A DNA stretch of 64,000 bases from Shumkonia mesophila (GTDB lineage Bacteria; Pseudomonadota; Alphaproteobacteria; Rhodospirillales; Shumkoniaceae). The translations under genes were made by a program, and so were the position numbers. Location of the stretch: NCBI RefSeq assembly GCF_026163695.1, contig NZ_JAOTID010000018.1:1-64000 (forward strand). The letters are read 5' to 3'. The stretch's first letter is position 1, and each line of letters starts with the position of its first letter. The notes beneath the pieces are model-generated. The model was given only the letters and a program-made list of their open reading frames with translations. It had not been told where the DNA came from and made no database searches. Positions 50,824 through 59,812 of this stretch are shown piece by piece.

Positions 50824-52335
50824 ATGGCCGCCGTCCTCATGCTCCAGGGCACCGGCTCCGACGTCGGCAAGTCGGTGCTGACCGCCGGGCTGGCCCGCGC
50901 CTTCACGCGCCGGGGCCTGACGGTGCGGCCGTTCAAGCCGCAGAACATGTCGAACAACGCGGCGGTGACGGATGCGGGCGGCGAGATCGGCCGCGCCCAG
51001 TGGGTACAGGCGGTGGCCTGCCGGGTGGCGCCAAGCGTGGACATGAACCCGGTGCTCTTGAAACCACAGTCCGATTTGGGCGCCCAGGTGGTGGTGCACG
51101 GCCGGGTCGTCGGCACCGCCGAGGCCGGCGCCTATCAGGCCCGCAAGGGCGAGCTGCTGGGCGCCGTGCTGGAAAGCTTCGCGCGGCTTGCCGCCGAAGC
51201 CGACCTGGTGCTGGTCGAAGGGGCGGGGAGCCCGGCGGAAACCAACCTCCGGGCCGGTGACATCGCCAACATGGGTTTCGCCGCGGCGACCGGGACCCCG
51301 GTGGTGCTGGTCGGCGACATCGACCGTGGCGGCGTCATCGCCGCCCTGGTCGGCACGCACGCGGTGCTCTCCACGGTCGACCGCGCGCTGGTCAAGGGTT
51401 TCATCATCAACAAGTTCCGGGGCGACATCCGGCTCTTCGATGACGGCCTCGTCGACATCGTCCGGCGTACCGGCTGGCCGTCCTTCGGGGTGGTGCCGTG
51501 GTTGGTCGAGGCGCGCCGGCTGCCGGCCGAGGACGCCGTGGTGCTGGACGACCCCGTAGTTTTGGGGACACCATACTTAATTCAAAGTGAATTAAGTATG
51601 GTGTCCCCAAAACTACTGGTTGCCGTGCCGATGCTGTCGCGCATCGCCAATTTCGACGACCTCGACCCGCTGGCCGCCGAGCCCGACGTCGCCGTGCGTT
51701 TCGTGCCGCCGGGCACGCCGCTGCCGGCGGACGCCGGCCTCGTGGTGCTGCCCGGCAGCAAGGCGACGCTGGCCGACCTCCGTTTCCTCAAGGCCCAGGG
51801 CTGGGACATCGACATCCTCGCCCACGTGCGGCGCGGCGGCCGGGTGCTGGGCCTGTGCGGCGGCTTCCAGATGCTGGGCCGCAGCATTGCCGATCCCGAC
51901 GGCATCGAGGGGCCGCCGGAAACTGCCGCGGGCCTCGGCCTCATCGACGTCGAGACCCGCCTGGAGCCGGCGAAGACCTTGCGGCGTGTCGCCGGGTCGG
52001 CGTGGCCCGGGGGGCCGGCCTTGACCGGTTACGAGATCCACAACGGGGTGACGGCGGGAGACGGGCTTGCCCGCCCGTTCCTCGCCCTCGATGGCCAGCC
52101 GCATGGGGCGACGAGCGCCGACGGCCGGGTGGCCGGCTGCTATGTCCACGGCCTCTTCGAAACCGGCGCCTTCCGCGGCCATTTCCTGGCCGGCCTCGGA
52201 CTGGCCGGCGAGAGGCCCGATCAGGCGGCCCGCCTGGAGGCGGCACTCGACGGCCTGGCCGCCCATCTGGAAGCCCACCTCGACCTCGACGGCCTGCTGG
52301 CCGTCGCCGGATCGTACAAGGCCCTACCCGGCTAA
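50824..52335 (+). CDS. cobQ: cobyric acid synthase, with a palindromic element in frame
   Basis: A 503-residue glutamine-dependent amidase. The N-terminal dethiobiotin-synthetase-like ATPase domain carries [15 protein letters not shown] and [13 protein letters not shown]. The C-terminal GATase domain carries Cys345 ([11 protein letters not shown]) and His442 (CYVHGLFET). It amidates adenosylcobyrinic acid a,c-diamide at four positions. Residues about 245-265 ([20 protein letters not shown]) are encoded by a 61-bp perfect palindrome. They lie in the linker between domains, just before [16 protein letters not shown], where CobQ proteins normally have a short connection. Catalytic residues are intact, so activity is expected. 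Length is about 20 residues above the usual ~480. Confidence 0.9.
   Translation: MAAVLMLQGTGSDVGKSVLTAGLARAFTRRGLTVRPFKPQNMSNNAAVTDAGGEIGRAQWVQAVACRVAPSVDMNPVLLKPQSDLGAQVVVHGRVVGTAEAGAYQARKGELLGAVLESFARLAAEADLVLVEGAGSPAETNLRAGDIANMGFAAATGTPVVLVGDIDRGGVIAALVGTHAVLSTVDRALVKGFIINKFRGDIRLFDDGLVDIVRRTGWPSFGVVPWLVEARRLPAEDAVVLDDPVVLGTPYLIQSELSMVSPKLLVAVPMLSRIANFDDLDPLAAEPDVAVRFVPPGTPLPADAGLVVLPGSKATLADLRFLKAQGWDIDILAHVRRGGRVLGLCGGFQMLGRSIADPDGIEGPPETAAGLGLIDVETRLEPAKTLRRVAGSAWPGGPALTGYEIHNGVTAGDGLARPFLALDGQPHGATSADGRVAGCYVHGLFETGAFRGHFLAGLGLAGERPDQAARLEAALDGLAAHLEAHLDLDGLLAVAGSYKALPG
51556..51616. repeat. perfect 61-bp palindrome inserted in cobQ
   Basis: 29-bp arms are exactly complementary around a 3-nt loop (AAG). 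The arm begins GTAGTTTTGG and includes GGGGACACCATACTTAATTC, one base different from the arms of the inverted repeat at 17873-17955. Its base composition is far more A/T-rich than cobQ. It keeps the frame open and adds ~20 residues. Confidence 0.92.
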
Positions 52336-52474
52336 GGATTTTCCCTAAGTCGAGGCCAAATATAGACTCGCTCCAAAGAAACCCATGGCTTTTCGAGGGG
52401 CTCTTGCGGTAGTTTGCCGCCAGAGGGTGGGGGCCCGCTTGGCGGTGCCGGCCGGGTAACGTCGAGTAACGTAT

Positions 52475-55400
52475 GTGACGAGCGCTGGTTTTCGGGCGGG
52501 CGCCCTCTTCTGCGGGTTGTTCGCTCTCGTTTCCCTTTCCGTCGGCGCACGGGCGGACGACGCCGTTCCGCGGCCCCATATCCTGGTCGGCAGCGAGTTC
52601 GACTATCCCCCCTACGCCCTGGTCACCGAGGAAGGCGAGGCCGACGGCTTCAGCGTCGATCTGATGAAGGCGGTCGGCGAAGCCGTGGGCATCGACGTCA
52701 CCTTTAAGGTCGGCCCCTGGAACGAGGTGCGCTCCGCCCTCGAACGGGGCGAGATCGACGCCCTGCCGCTGGTCTCCTATTCCAAGGAGCGGGAAAGGGT
52801 CTTCGACTTTTCCATACCCTACATCGTGGCGCACGGGGCCATCTTCAAGCGCAAGGGAGCGCCGGACATCACGTCCGTCGTCGACCTGCGCGACAAGCAC
52901 ATCATCGTCATGTCGGCGGACGCCGGACACGACTGGCTGGTTCGCAACGACATCTCCAATAACCTCGTCCTCACGCCGACGGTCGAGGAATCGCTGCGCC
53001 TTCTGGCTGAAGGCAAGTTCGACTACGCCCTGGCTCCGCGCCTGGTCGGGCTGCTGATCGCCCGCGACCTGGAGCTGACCAATCTTGAGACCACCGGTCC
53101 GGTGATCGACGCCTATGGGCGCGGCTACGGGTTCGCGGTGAGGAAGGGGAACGTCCCGCTGCTTCTCCAGCTCGGCGAAGGCCTCAGCATCGTCAAGGAA
53201 TCCGGCCGCTACGACGAGATCTATGAGAAATGGTTCGGCCTTGTCGACCCGCGGGGCGTCCCGGCCGGTGTAATCGCCCGCTACGCTCTGTGGGCCGCCC
53301 TCGGCGTCGTGGTGCTGGGCGGGGTGGCATTTGCCTGGATTTCGGTGCTGCGAAATACCGTCGAGGCGCGCACCAGGGAGCTGCGGGAAGCCCATGGCGG
53401 CCTGGAGCAACTGGTGACCGAACGGACCCGCGAGTTGCAAGACAAGAATTTCATCCTCGACGCCGTCATCGAGGGCGCCGCGGACACCATTTACGTCAAG
53501 GATCGCGACGGCCGTTACCTGCTTGTCAACCGGTCGGGGGCCGAGGCGTTCGATGTCGACCCGGCGGACATGACGGGCAAGACTTCCGCCGACATGTTCG
53601 TGCCGGCGGTTGCCGCCGAAATGGCCCGGCGCGACCGCGCCGTCATGGAGACGGGAAGGGCCAGCGACGTTGAGGAAGTGCTCGCCCTGCGGGGCGAGGA
53701 CCGCATGGTCCACACCTACAAGACGCCCTATCGTGATGCCGAGGGCAACATCATCGGCGTCATCGGCATCACCCGCGACATTACCGAACGCAAACGGGCC
53801 GAAGCGGCGCTGGCGGAGAGCGAGGAGCGCATGCGCCTGCTGCTCAGCGGCGTCGCCGTCGGCATCGGCGTCGAGGATCTGGAAGGGCGCACCATCTCGG
53901 TGAACGAGGGCCTGGCCCGCATGTTGGGCTACACCCCCGAAGAGCTCAAGGCTATGCGCTTCACCGAATACACCCACCCCGACCATGCCGGGCGGGACGC
54001 CGAATTGTTTGCCGAAATGGCCGCCGGCGCGCGCGACGGCTATCAGCTGGAAAAGCGCTACATCACCCGCGACGGGAGCATCGTCTGGGGGCGGCTGACC
54101 CGTACCGTGGTGAAGGATGTCCAGGGGGCGCCCAAATATTGCCTCGGCATGGTCGAGGACATCACCGAACGCAAGCGCGCCGAGGAGGCCCTGCGCGAGA
54201 GCGAGGAACGGTTCGCCAAGGCTTTCCGAGCCAGCCCGGCGCCGATGTCGATCTCGACCATCGACGACGGCGTGACGCTCGACGTCAACGACGAATGGCT
54301 GGCCATGCTGGGCTATTCCCGTGACGAAGTCATCGGCAAGAGCTCCATCGAACTCGGCTGCTGGGGCGGCTCGCAGCGGGCCGCCTTCATCGGCCGCCTG
54401 CGCGATGACGGCTCCTTCCGCGGCTTCGAGGCAAGCGTGCTGACCAAGGAGGGCCGGGAGCGGCGGGTGATCCTGGCTGGCGAAACCATCGACGACGGGC
54501 GCATGCTGCTGGTGTTCCACGACATCACCGAGCGCCTGCGGATGGAAAGCCGCTTGGCCCATGCCCAGAAGATGGAGGCGGTGGGGCAGTTGACCGGCGG
54601 CATCGCGCACGACTTCAACAACCTGTTGCAGATCATCCATGCCCGCCTGGAGATCATCGGCGCCGCCGTCAAGGCCGACGATCCCCTGCGAAACCATGCC
54701 CAAAGCGCCCTGGCGGCGGCGCAACGGGGCGGCAAGCTGACCCAGCAGCTTCTGTCGTTCTCGCGCCGCCAGGTGCTGCGCCCGGCTACCGTCGATCCCA
54801 ACGCCCTGATCGAGGGCATGGTCAAAATGCTGGCCCGCACCCTGGGCGAGGACATCGAGATCGAGACGGTGCTGGACCGCGACGTGCCCTCCATCACCAT
54901 CGATCCGCACGGCCTGGAAAACGCCGTCCTCAACCTCGCCATCAATACCCGCGACGCCATGCCGAAGGGCGGCCGGCTGTCGGTGAGGACCAGCTGCAAG
55001 CGTCTGGAGCGCGATATCGTCGTCGACGACGAGACGCTGCCGGCCGGCCCCTATGTCGAGGTCTCGGTCACCGACACCGGGTCCGGCATGACGCCCGAAA
55101 CCCTGGGCCATGCCTTCGAGCCCTTCTACACCACCAAGGGGGTGGGCGAGGGCAGCGGCCTTGGGCTTTCCATGGTGTACGGCTTCGCGCGCCAGTCGGG
55201 CGGCCTCGCTACGCTGGAAAGCGAGGTCGGCCAGGGCACGACGGTGCGCATGCTGCTGCCTCTCGTCAACGCCGCAGCCGCGCCGGCCCGGCCCGAACCG
55301 CGCGCTGGCGACGCGAAAGCGCCGGTGGCGGCGACGGTGCTGCTGGTCGAGGACGACCCCGACGTGCGTGCCGCGGTGGCCATGGTCCTCAAAAGTGCCG

Positions 55401-55729
55401 GCTACAGGGTCCGCGAGGCCGAAGACGGCGCCACCGCGCTGACCGTGCTCGACGCCGACGCCTCGATCGGCCTGGTGTTCAGCGACGTCGTCATGCCGCG
55501 CGGCATAAACGGCTTCGATCTGGCCCGCGAGGCGACCCGCCGCCGCGGCGACCTCAAGGTCATCCTCACCTCGGGATACCCGGAATCGGAGTTGCAAAAC
55601 TCCGGGCTGGCGAAGAGCGGCTTCCGTCTGCTTGCCAAGCCCTATGCCAAAAGCGAGCTTCTCGAGACCCTGGCCGCCATGCTGGGCGGCGAGGAGTCTT
55701 CCGCCGGGTCGAGCACCCGCCGGGCCTGA
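52475..55729 (+). CDS. hybrid sensor histidine kinase with periplasmic binding-protein domain and three PAS domains
   Basis: A 1084-residue protein. In order: a signal peptide (1-27), an SBP_bac_3 (amino-acid-binding type) domain at about 37-265 (ILVGSEFDYPPYALV, EIDALPLVSYSKER), a membrane helix near 276-298, a coiled coil, three PAS/PAC units (about 327-447, 448-575, 576-695; each ends in ITERKRAEE or similar), HisKA with His712 in GGIAHDFNNLLQ, an HATPase with GSGMTPETLGHAFEPFYTTK, and a receiver with Asp1004 (FSDVVMPRG). It probably senses a solute outside the membrane and cytoplasmic cues. It starts with GTG 52475. No output-regulator gene is adjacent. Confidence 0.9.
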   Translation: MTSAGFRAGALFCGLFALVSLSVGARADDAVPRPHILVGSEFDYPPYALVTEEGEADGFSVDLMKAVGEAVGIDVTFKVGPWNEVRSALERGEIDALPLVSYSKERERVFDFSIPYIVAHGAIFKRKGAPDITSVVDLRDKHIIVMSADAGHDWLVRNDISNNLVLTPTVEESLRLLAEGKFDYALAPRLVGLLIARDLELTNLETTGPVIDAYGRGYGFAVRKGNVPLLLQLGEGLSIVKESGRYDEIYEKWFGLVDPRGVPAGVIARYALWAALGVVVLGGVAFAWISVLRNTVEARTRELREAHGGLEQLVTERTRELQDKNFILDAVIEGAADTIYVKDRDGRYLLVNRSGAEAFDVDPADMTGKTSADMFVPAVAAEMARRDRAVMETGRASDVEEVLALRGEDRMVHTYKTPYRDAEGNIIGVIGITRDITERKRAEAALAESEERMRLLLSGVAVGIGVEDLEGRTISVNEGLARMLGYTPEELKAMRFTEYTHPDHAGRDAELFAEMAAGARDGYQLEKRYITRDGSIVWGRLTRTVVKDVQGAPKYCLGMVEDITERKRAEEALRESEERFAKAFRASPAPMSISTIDDGVTLDVNDEWLAMLGYSRDEVIGKSSIELGCWGGSQRAAFIGRLRDDGSFRGFEASVLTKEGRERRVILAGETIDDGRMLLVFHDITERLRMESRLAHAQKMEAVGQLTGGIAHDFNNLLQIIHARLEIIGAAVKADDPLRNHAQSALAAAQRGGKLTQQLLSFSRRQVLRPATVDPNALIEGMVKMLARTLGEDIEIETVLDRDVPSITIDPHGLENAVLNLAINTRDAMPKGGRLSVRTSCKRLERDIVVDDETLPAGPYVEVSVTDTGSGMTPETLGHAFEPFYTTKGVGEGSGLGLSMVYGFARQSGGLATLESEVGQGTTVRMLLPLVNAAAAPARPEPRAGDAKAPVAATVLLVEDDPDVRAAVAMVLKSAGYRVREAEDGATALTVLDADASIGLVFSDVVMPRGINGFDLAREATRRRGDLKVILTSGYPESELQNSGLAKSGFRLLAKPYAKSELLETLAAMLGGEESSAGSSTRRA

Positions 55730-55740
55730 CGCGGCGGGGG

Positions 55741-55780
55741 CTCCCCACCTCAACCCTCTCGCATCGAGGGGCAGGGAGGG
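55741..55780. repeat. dispersed hairpin repeat (short, degenerate)
   Basis: CAACCCTCTCGCATCGAGGG is followed by GCAGGGAGGGG, a shortened relative of the repeat at 3836-3940. Confidence 0.55.
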
Positions 55781-55852
55781 GCCGCAGCGCGCCTTGCCGG
55801 GCCGGCCGCGCGTTCCCACATCCAGGGCTTCTCTGGCGAGCGGGAGGCGGCG

Positions 55853-56818
55853 ATGACGCGAACCCTGTCCCTGGCGATCCTGGCCCTCGCGCTGGCGGTG
55901 GCGGCGCCCGCCGAGGCCGAGGTCAAGGTGCAATCCTATCCGGTGCTCAAGGGGGCACATCCCCACGACGTCGCCCCTGACCCGGCCGGTGGCGTTGTCT
56001 GGTACACGGCGCAACGACAAGGCGCGCTGGGCCGTCTCGATCCGGCGACCGGCCAGGTCCGTCATATTCCGTTGGGCGAAGACTCGCGTCCGCACGGCGT
56101 CGTCGTCGGACCGGATGGCCGGGTGTGGATTACCGACGGCGGGCTGAATGCCATCGTCGCCGTCGATCCCAGGACCGAGGCGGTCACCTCCTATCCGCTA
56201 CCCTCCGGGCGGCGCAACGCCAACCTCAACACGGCGGCCTTCGATGGCGCCGGGGTGCTGTGGTTCACCGGCCAGAACGGCATCTACGGCCGGCTCGACC
56301 CCAAAAGCGGCCGGATGGACGTCTTCGACGCTCCGCGCGGCGTCGGCCCCTATGGCATCGACGCCACGCCAACGGGCGACATCTGGTTCGTGTCCCTCGC
56401 CGGCTCCTATCTCGGCCGGGTGGATCGCGAAAGCGGCAAGGTCGAGGTCATCGACCCGCCGACGGCGGACGCCGGCACCCGGCGCGTGTGGTCGGATTCC
56501 AACGGGACCCTGTGGATCTCGCAATGGACGGCCGGGCAGTTGGCCCGCTACGACCCCAAGGTCCGGGCGTGGAAGGAATGGAAGCTGCCGGGCGACGACC
56601 CGGCCGCCTATTCTGTCTACGTCGACGATCGGGACAAGGTGTGGGTCAGCGATTTCGACGCCAACGCCATGTTGCGTTTCGACCCCGCGACCGAGGCCTT
56701 CGAGGCCTTCCCCATCGCGCGCGAGGACGCCGAGGTGCGTCAGATGCTTGGCCGCAAGGGCGAGACGTGGGCCGCCGAGTCCGGTACCGACACCCTGACC
56801 GTCTATCGCTACGAGTGA
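55853..56818 (+). CDS. secreted streptogramin-lyase-like beta-propeller (Vgb family)
   Basis: A 321-residue protein with a signal peptide (MTRTLSLAILALALAVAAPA) and repeated blades of about 42 residues, e.g. GGVVWYTAQRQGALGRLDPA, GRVWITDGGLNAIVAVDPRT, GVLWFTGQNGIYGRLDPKSG, GTLWISQWTAGQLARYDPKV. This is the virginiamycin B lyase-like seven-bladed propeller. Most chromosomal members are not resistance enzymes, and export here suggests a different carbohydrate- or protein-binding role. It lies alone, convergent with the TSUP gene. Confidence 0.82.
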   Translation: MTRTLSLAILALALAVAAPAEAEVKVQSYPVLKGAHPHDVAPDPAGGVVWYTAQRQGALGRLDPATGQVRHIPLGEDSRPHGVVVGPDGRVWITDGGLNAIVAVDPRTEAVTSYPLPSGRRNANLNTAAFDGAGVLWFTGQNGIYGRLDPKSGRMDVFDAPRGVGPYGIDATPTGDIWFVSLAGSYLGRVDRESGKVEVIDPPTADAGTRRVWSDSNGTLWISQWTAGQLARYDPKVRAWKEWKLPGDDPAAYSVYVDDRDKVWVSDFDANAMLRFDPATEAFEAFPIAREDAEVRQMLGRKGETWAAESGTDTLTVYRYE

Positions 56819-56828
56819 CGGGCGGCGA

Positions 56829-57608
56829 CTAGCCCAGCGAGGATGCCGCCGCTTCCCACAGCAGCTTGACGGCGACGGCGGTGAGGATGGCGGCGTAACC
56901 CCAGGTGATCCAGGCCGGCTTGGCGCCCTTGATCATCAGCCGGCTGCCGATCTGCGAACCCACGATCACCGCCACCGCGGCGAGCGCGGTCAACAGTCCC
57001 GGCAGTTCCATGGTGCCGGCGTAGCCGGCGGCGCCGGTGAACGAGCACACCGTGACCACCAGCGCGGTGGTCGCCGCCGTCTGGCGCGGAGGATACCCCA
57101 ACGCCATCAGGGCGGGCGCCACCACGAAGCCGGCGCCGATACCCAACAGCCCGCCGACGAAGCCGACCCCGGCGCCGACGCCGAGGCGGAAGACCAGCCG
57201 GCGGGGATGGGGGGCGGGTGTGGCAGCGGGGCTGCCCAGGGCCGGCTTCTTGGCGGCGCCGCGCACGGCGCGCATCGCGGCCAGGGTCACGGCGCCGGCA
57301 AAGAGGGCCAGCACGGTCCCCGAAGCCAGATGAGGCTGGGCCAGCGCGCCCAAAGGTGCGGTGATGGCCGCCGCCGCCGCCATCGGCAGGCCGCCCTTCC
57401 AATCGACCAGGCCGGCCCGGCCGTAGGGGATCAGCGCCAACAGGGTATTGAGCCCGTTGAGCATGAGGCCCAGCGGAATGGCCGCCGTCCCGAGGTCGAA
57501 GCCGGCCCAGTGGAGGATCGGCACGAACAGGATGCCGCCCCCCAGCCCGAGGACGACGAAGACGGCCGAAACCGCAAGGATGGCGCCGGCGGCGATTGCA
57601 GCGTTCAC
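56829..57608 (-). CDS. TSUP-family (TauE/SafE) anion exporter
   Basis: A 259-residue membrane protein with about eight helices in two halves, each starting with the family glycine motif: VLGLGGGILFVPILHWAGF and GFVGGLLGIGAGFVVAPALM. These proteins export sulfite, sulfoacetate or similar anions. The substrate is not predictable. It is divergent from the helical periplasmic gene at 57678. Confidence 0.88.
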   Translation of the reverse strand: MNAAIAAGAILAVSAVFVVLGLGGGILFVPILHWAGFDLGTAAIPLGLMLNGLNTLLALIPYGRAGLVDWKGGLPMAAAAAITAPLGALAQPHLASGTVLALFAGAVTLAAMRAVRGAAKKPALGSPAATPAPHPRRLVFRLGVGAGVGFVGGLLGIGAGFVVAPALMALGYPPRQTAATTALVVTVCSFTGAAGYAGTMELPGLLTALAAVAVIVGSQIGSRLMIKGAKPAWITWGYAAILTAVAVKLLWEAAASSLG

Positions 57609-57677
57609 GGGGGCTTCCCACCTAGAGAAATTGACGACGGGCGTGGGGTCGTCTGTGGAGGACGAGGAGAAACGGGC

Positions 57678-58268
57678 ATGCGGACGGCGATAGTTGTGAC
57701 CTTTCTGGCGATCGCGTCAAGCGTGGTGTCGGCGAGCGAGCCGGCCCGCCACACCTCGCCCTACCAGGGGGAGGAGAAGCGCGCCGTCAAGTCATTGGCT
57801 GACAGCGAGGTCGCCGACCTGCTGGCCGGGCGCGGCGCCGGGTTCGCCAAGGCGGCCGAGCTCAATGGCGTGCCGGGGCCGGCCCATCTGCTGGAGATGA
57901 AGAGAGAGATCGCGCTCACCGCCGGGCAGGAGGCCGAGATCGAGGCCGTGCGCCAGCGCATGCAGGCCGAGGCCGTGGAGCTGGGCAGGCGCCTCGTCGC
58001 CCTGGAAGCCCAGCTTGATGCCGCTTTCGCCACCGCCACGGCGACGAAGGAGGCCCTCGGCGATCTCTTGACCGCCATCGCCTCGGTCGAGCGCAACCTG
58101 CGCTTCGCCCATCTGGCGGCGCACCTGGAAACCCCGGCCATCCTGACCCCCGGACAGATCCTGGCCTACAACCGCCTGCGCGGCTATGCGGCCGCCGACC
58201 CCTGCGCCGCGCCGCCCCCCGGCCATGACCCCGCGCTCTGGCGCCGGCACAATCACTGCTCCGACTGA
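57678..58268 (+). CDS. Spy/CpxP-like periplasmic protein
   Basis: A 196-residue exported protein with signal peptide MRTAIVVTFLAIASSVVSAS. It is mostly helical, with MKREIALTAGQEAEIEAVRQRMQAE, a hairpin typical of LTXXQ/Spy-like proteins (LTAGQ). C-terminal LRGYAAADP and a Cys-containing tail follow. Likely a periplasmic stress chaperone or metal-binding protein. ATG 57678 is chosen because GAGGAGAAAC lies upstream. Confidence 0.7.
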   Translation: MRTAIVVTFLAIASSVVSASEPARHTSPYQGEEKRAVKSLADSEVADLLAGRGAGFAKAAELNGVPGPAHLLEMKREIALTAGQEAEIEAVRQRMQAEAVELGRRLVALEAQLDAAFATATATKEALGDLLTAIASVERNLRFAHLAAHLETPAILTPGQILAYNRLRGYAAADPCAAPPPGHDPALWRRHNHCSD

Positions 58269-58490
58269 GCGCCCGGCTTTCGGCCTGACGACCGGGCCGC
58301 CGTCGGACCGCAAAAAGAAATCCCCTGCCTGATCGGCAATTCCCTTGCTCGCCGTGTGCCCTATAATCGCCGGGCCGCTCGGGCCCCTTCGGGGGCGGGG
58401 GCGGCGCGGCCCTCTTTCAGGCAAGTCCCCCTGCGGCGGGCCGCCGGCTGACCGGAAATCCTCGGATCTCAAGAAACGGAGCCTGTCGCG

Positions 58491-59777
58491 ATGCCCCTCG
58501 ACCCCATCAAGATCGCCCTGCCGGGCGGCGAAACCCTTCCCTTGCCGCGCATGATCCCCGTCGAACAACGCTTCCCCGAAGACGACGTCGGCGACGTCAA
58601 GGCGGCGGTCGTCGCCGCCCTGGCCGCCTTGCCGAAACGGCCGGACGTGGCCGGCAAGCGCATCGCCATCACCGCGGGCAGCCGCGGCATCCCCGACGGG
58701 GTCGCGCTCTATCGGGCGCTGATCGATCAGCTCAAGGCCTGGGGAGCCAAGCCGTTCGTCTTTCCGGCCATGGGCAGCCACGGCGGCGGCACGGCGGAAG
58801 GCCAGCTGGAGATGGTCAGGGGCTACGGCCTTACCGAGGAAGCCTTGGGCGTGCCGATCCTTTCCTCCATGGAAGTGGTCGAGTCGACGAAACTCGGCGA
58901 CATCCCGCTCTATTGCGACAAAAATGCGCACGGCGCCGACGGCATCGTGGTGGTCAACAAGATCAAGCCGCACACCAGCTACAAGGGCGACTACGAAAGC
59001 GGGCTGTGCAAAATGATGATCATCGGCATGGGCAAGCACCACGGCGCCACCATCTTCCATTCCCTGGGCTTCGCCCGCTTCGCCGAGATGATGCCGAAGG
59101 CGGCCGCCGAGCAGTTGAAGGTGCTGCCGGTGGTGTTCGGCTTGGGGCTCGTCGAGAACGCCTACGACGGCCTGGCCGTCATCGAAGCGATCGTGCCCGA
59201 GCGCATCGTCGCCCGCGAGAAGGAGTTGCTGGTCACCGCCAAGGACGTCATGGGCAAGCTTCTGATGAGCGCCATCGACGTGCTGATCGTGGACGAGGTC
59301 GGCAAGAACATCAGCGGAACCGGCATGGACCCCACCGTCACCGGGCGCGCCGCCTCGCGCCTGCCCGGCTTCGTGGCGCCGCCGATCACCCGCGTGGCGT
59401 TGCTCGACATCACCGAGGAATCGCACGGTAACGCTACCGGCCTGGGCGTCGCCGACATGATCACTTTGCGCATGTTCAACAAGATGGACCTGGGGGCCAC
59501 CTACACCAACACCATCACGTCGCGCAATACCGACGCCACCCGCATCCCGATGATCCTGAACGATGATAAACAGGCCATCACGGTGGCGGTGCAGACCTGC
59601 CTCGGCGTCGATCCGGCCAAGGCCCGCATCGTGCGCATCGTCAACACCAAGAAGCTGCACAAGATCTGGATGTCCGAGCCGTATCTGGAGGAGATCAAGG
59701 CCCAGTCCGGGAAGTTCGCCATTCTCGGCGAGGCCAAACCGTTTTCCTTCGACGCCAAGGGTACCCTGCTGGATTGA
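58491..59777 (+). CDS. LarA-like (lactate racemase superfamily) protein
   Basis: A 428-residue DUF2088/LarA-superfamily protein. Recognisable features are VFPAMGSHGGGTAEGQLEMV, VVVNKIKPHTSYKGDYESGL, CKMMIIGMGKHHGATIFHSL and TVTGRAASRLPGF. LarA enzymes use a nickel-pincer cofactor to racemise or epimerise 2-hydroxyacids; the maturation genes larBCE are not in the window. The protein is followed 35 bp later by a DHDPS-like lyase, so the pair may act on a sugar or hydroxyacid. The start has AAACGGAG upstream. Confidence 0.75.
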   Translation: MPLDPIKIALPGGETLPLPRMIPVEQRFPEDDVGDVKAAVVAALAALPKRPDVAGKRIAITAGSRGIPDGVALYRALIDQLKAWGAKPFVFPAMGSHGGGTAEGQLEMVRGYGLTEEALGVPILSSMEVVESTKLGDIPLYCDKNAHGADGIVVVNKIKPHTSYKGDYESGLCKMMIIGMGKHHGATIFHSLGFARFAEMMPKAAAEQLKVLPVVFGLGLVENAYDGLAVIEAIVPERIVAREKELLVTAKDVMGKLLMSAIDVLIVDEVGKNISGTGMDPTVTGRAASRLPGFVAPPITRVALLDITEESHGNATGLGVADMITLRMFNKMDLGATYTNTITSRNTDATRIPMILNDDKQAITVAVQTCLGVDPAKARIVRIVNTKKLHKIWMSEPYLEEIKAQSGKFAILGEAKPFSFDAKGTLLD

Positions 59778-59812
59778 GGCGGTGGCATAACCGCGACGGG
59801 GTGAGGGGGGCG

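Noticed and set aside
51941-56095. Very long minus-strand open frame opposite cobQ and the histidine kinase
   Set aside because: Same antisense artefact; the plus strand has clear domains throughout.
55853-56818. Streptogramin antibiotic resistance enzyme
   Set aside because: The protein carries a signal peptide and belongs to a broad propeller family. Fold similarity alone does not support a resistance function.
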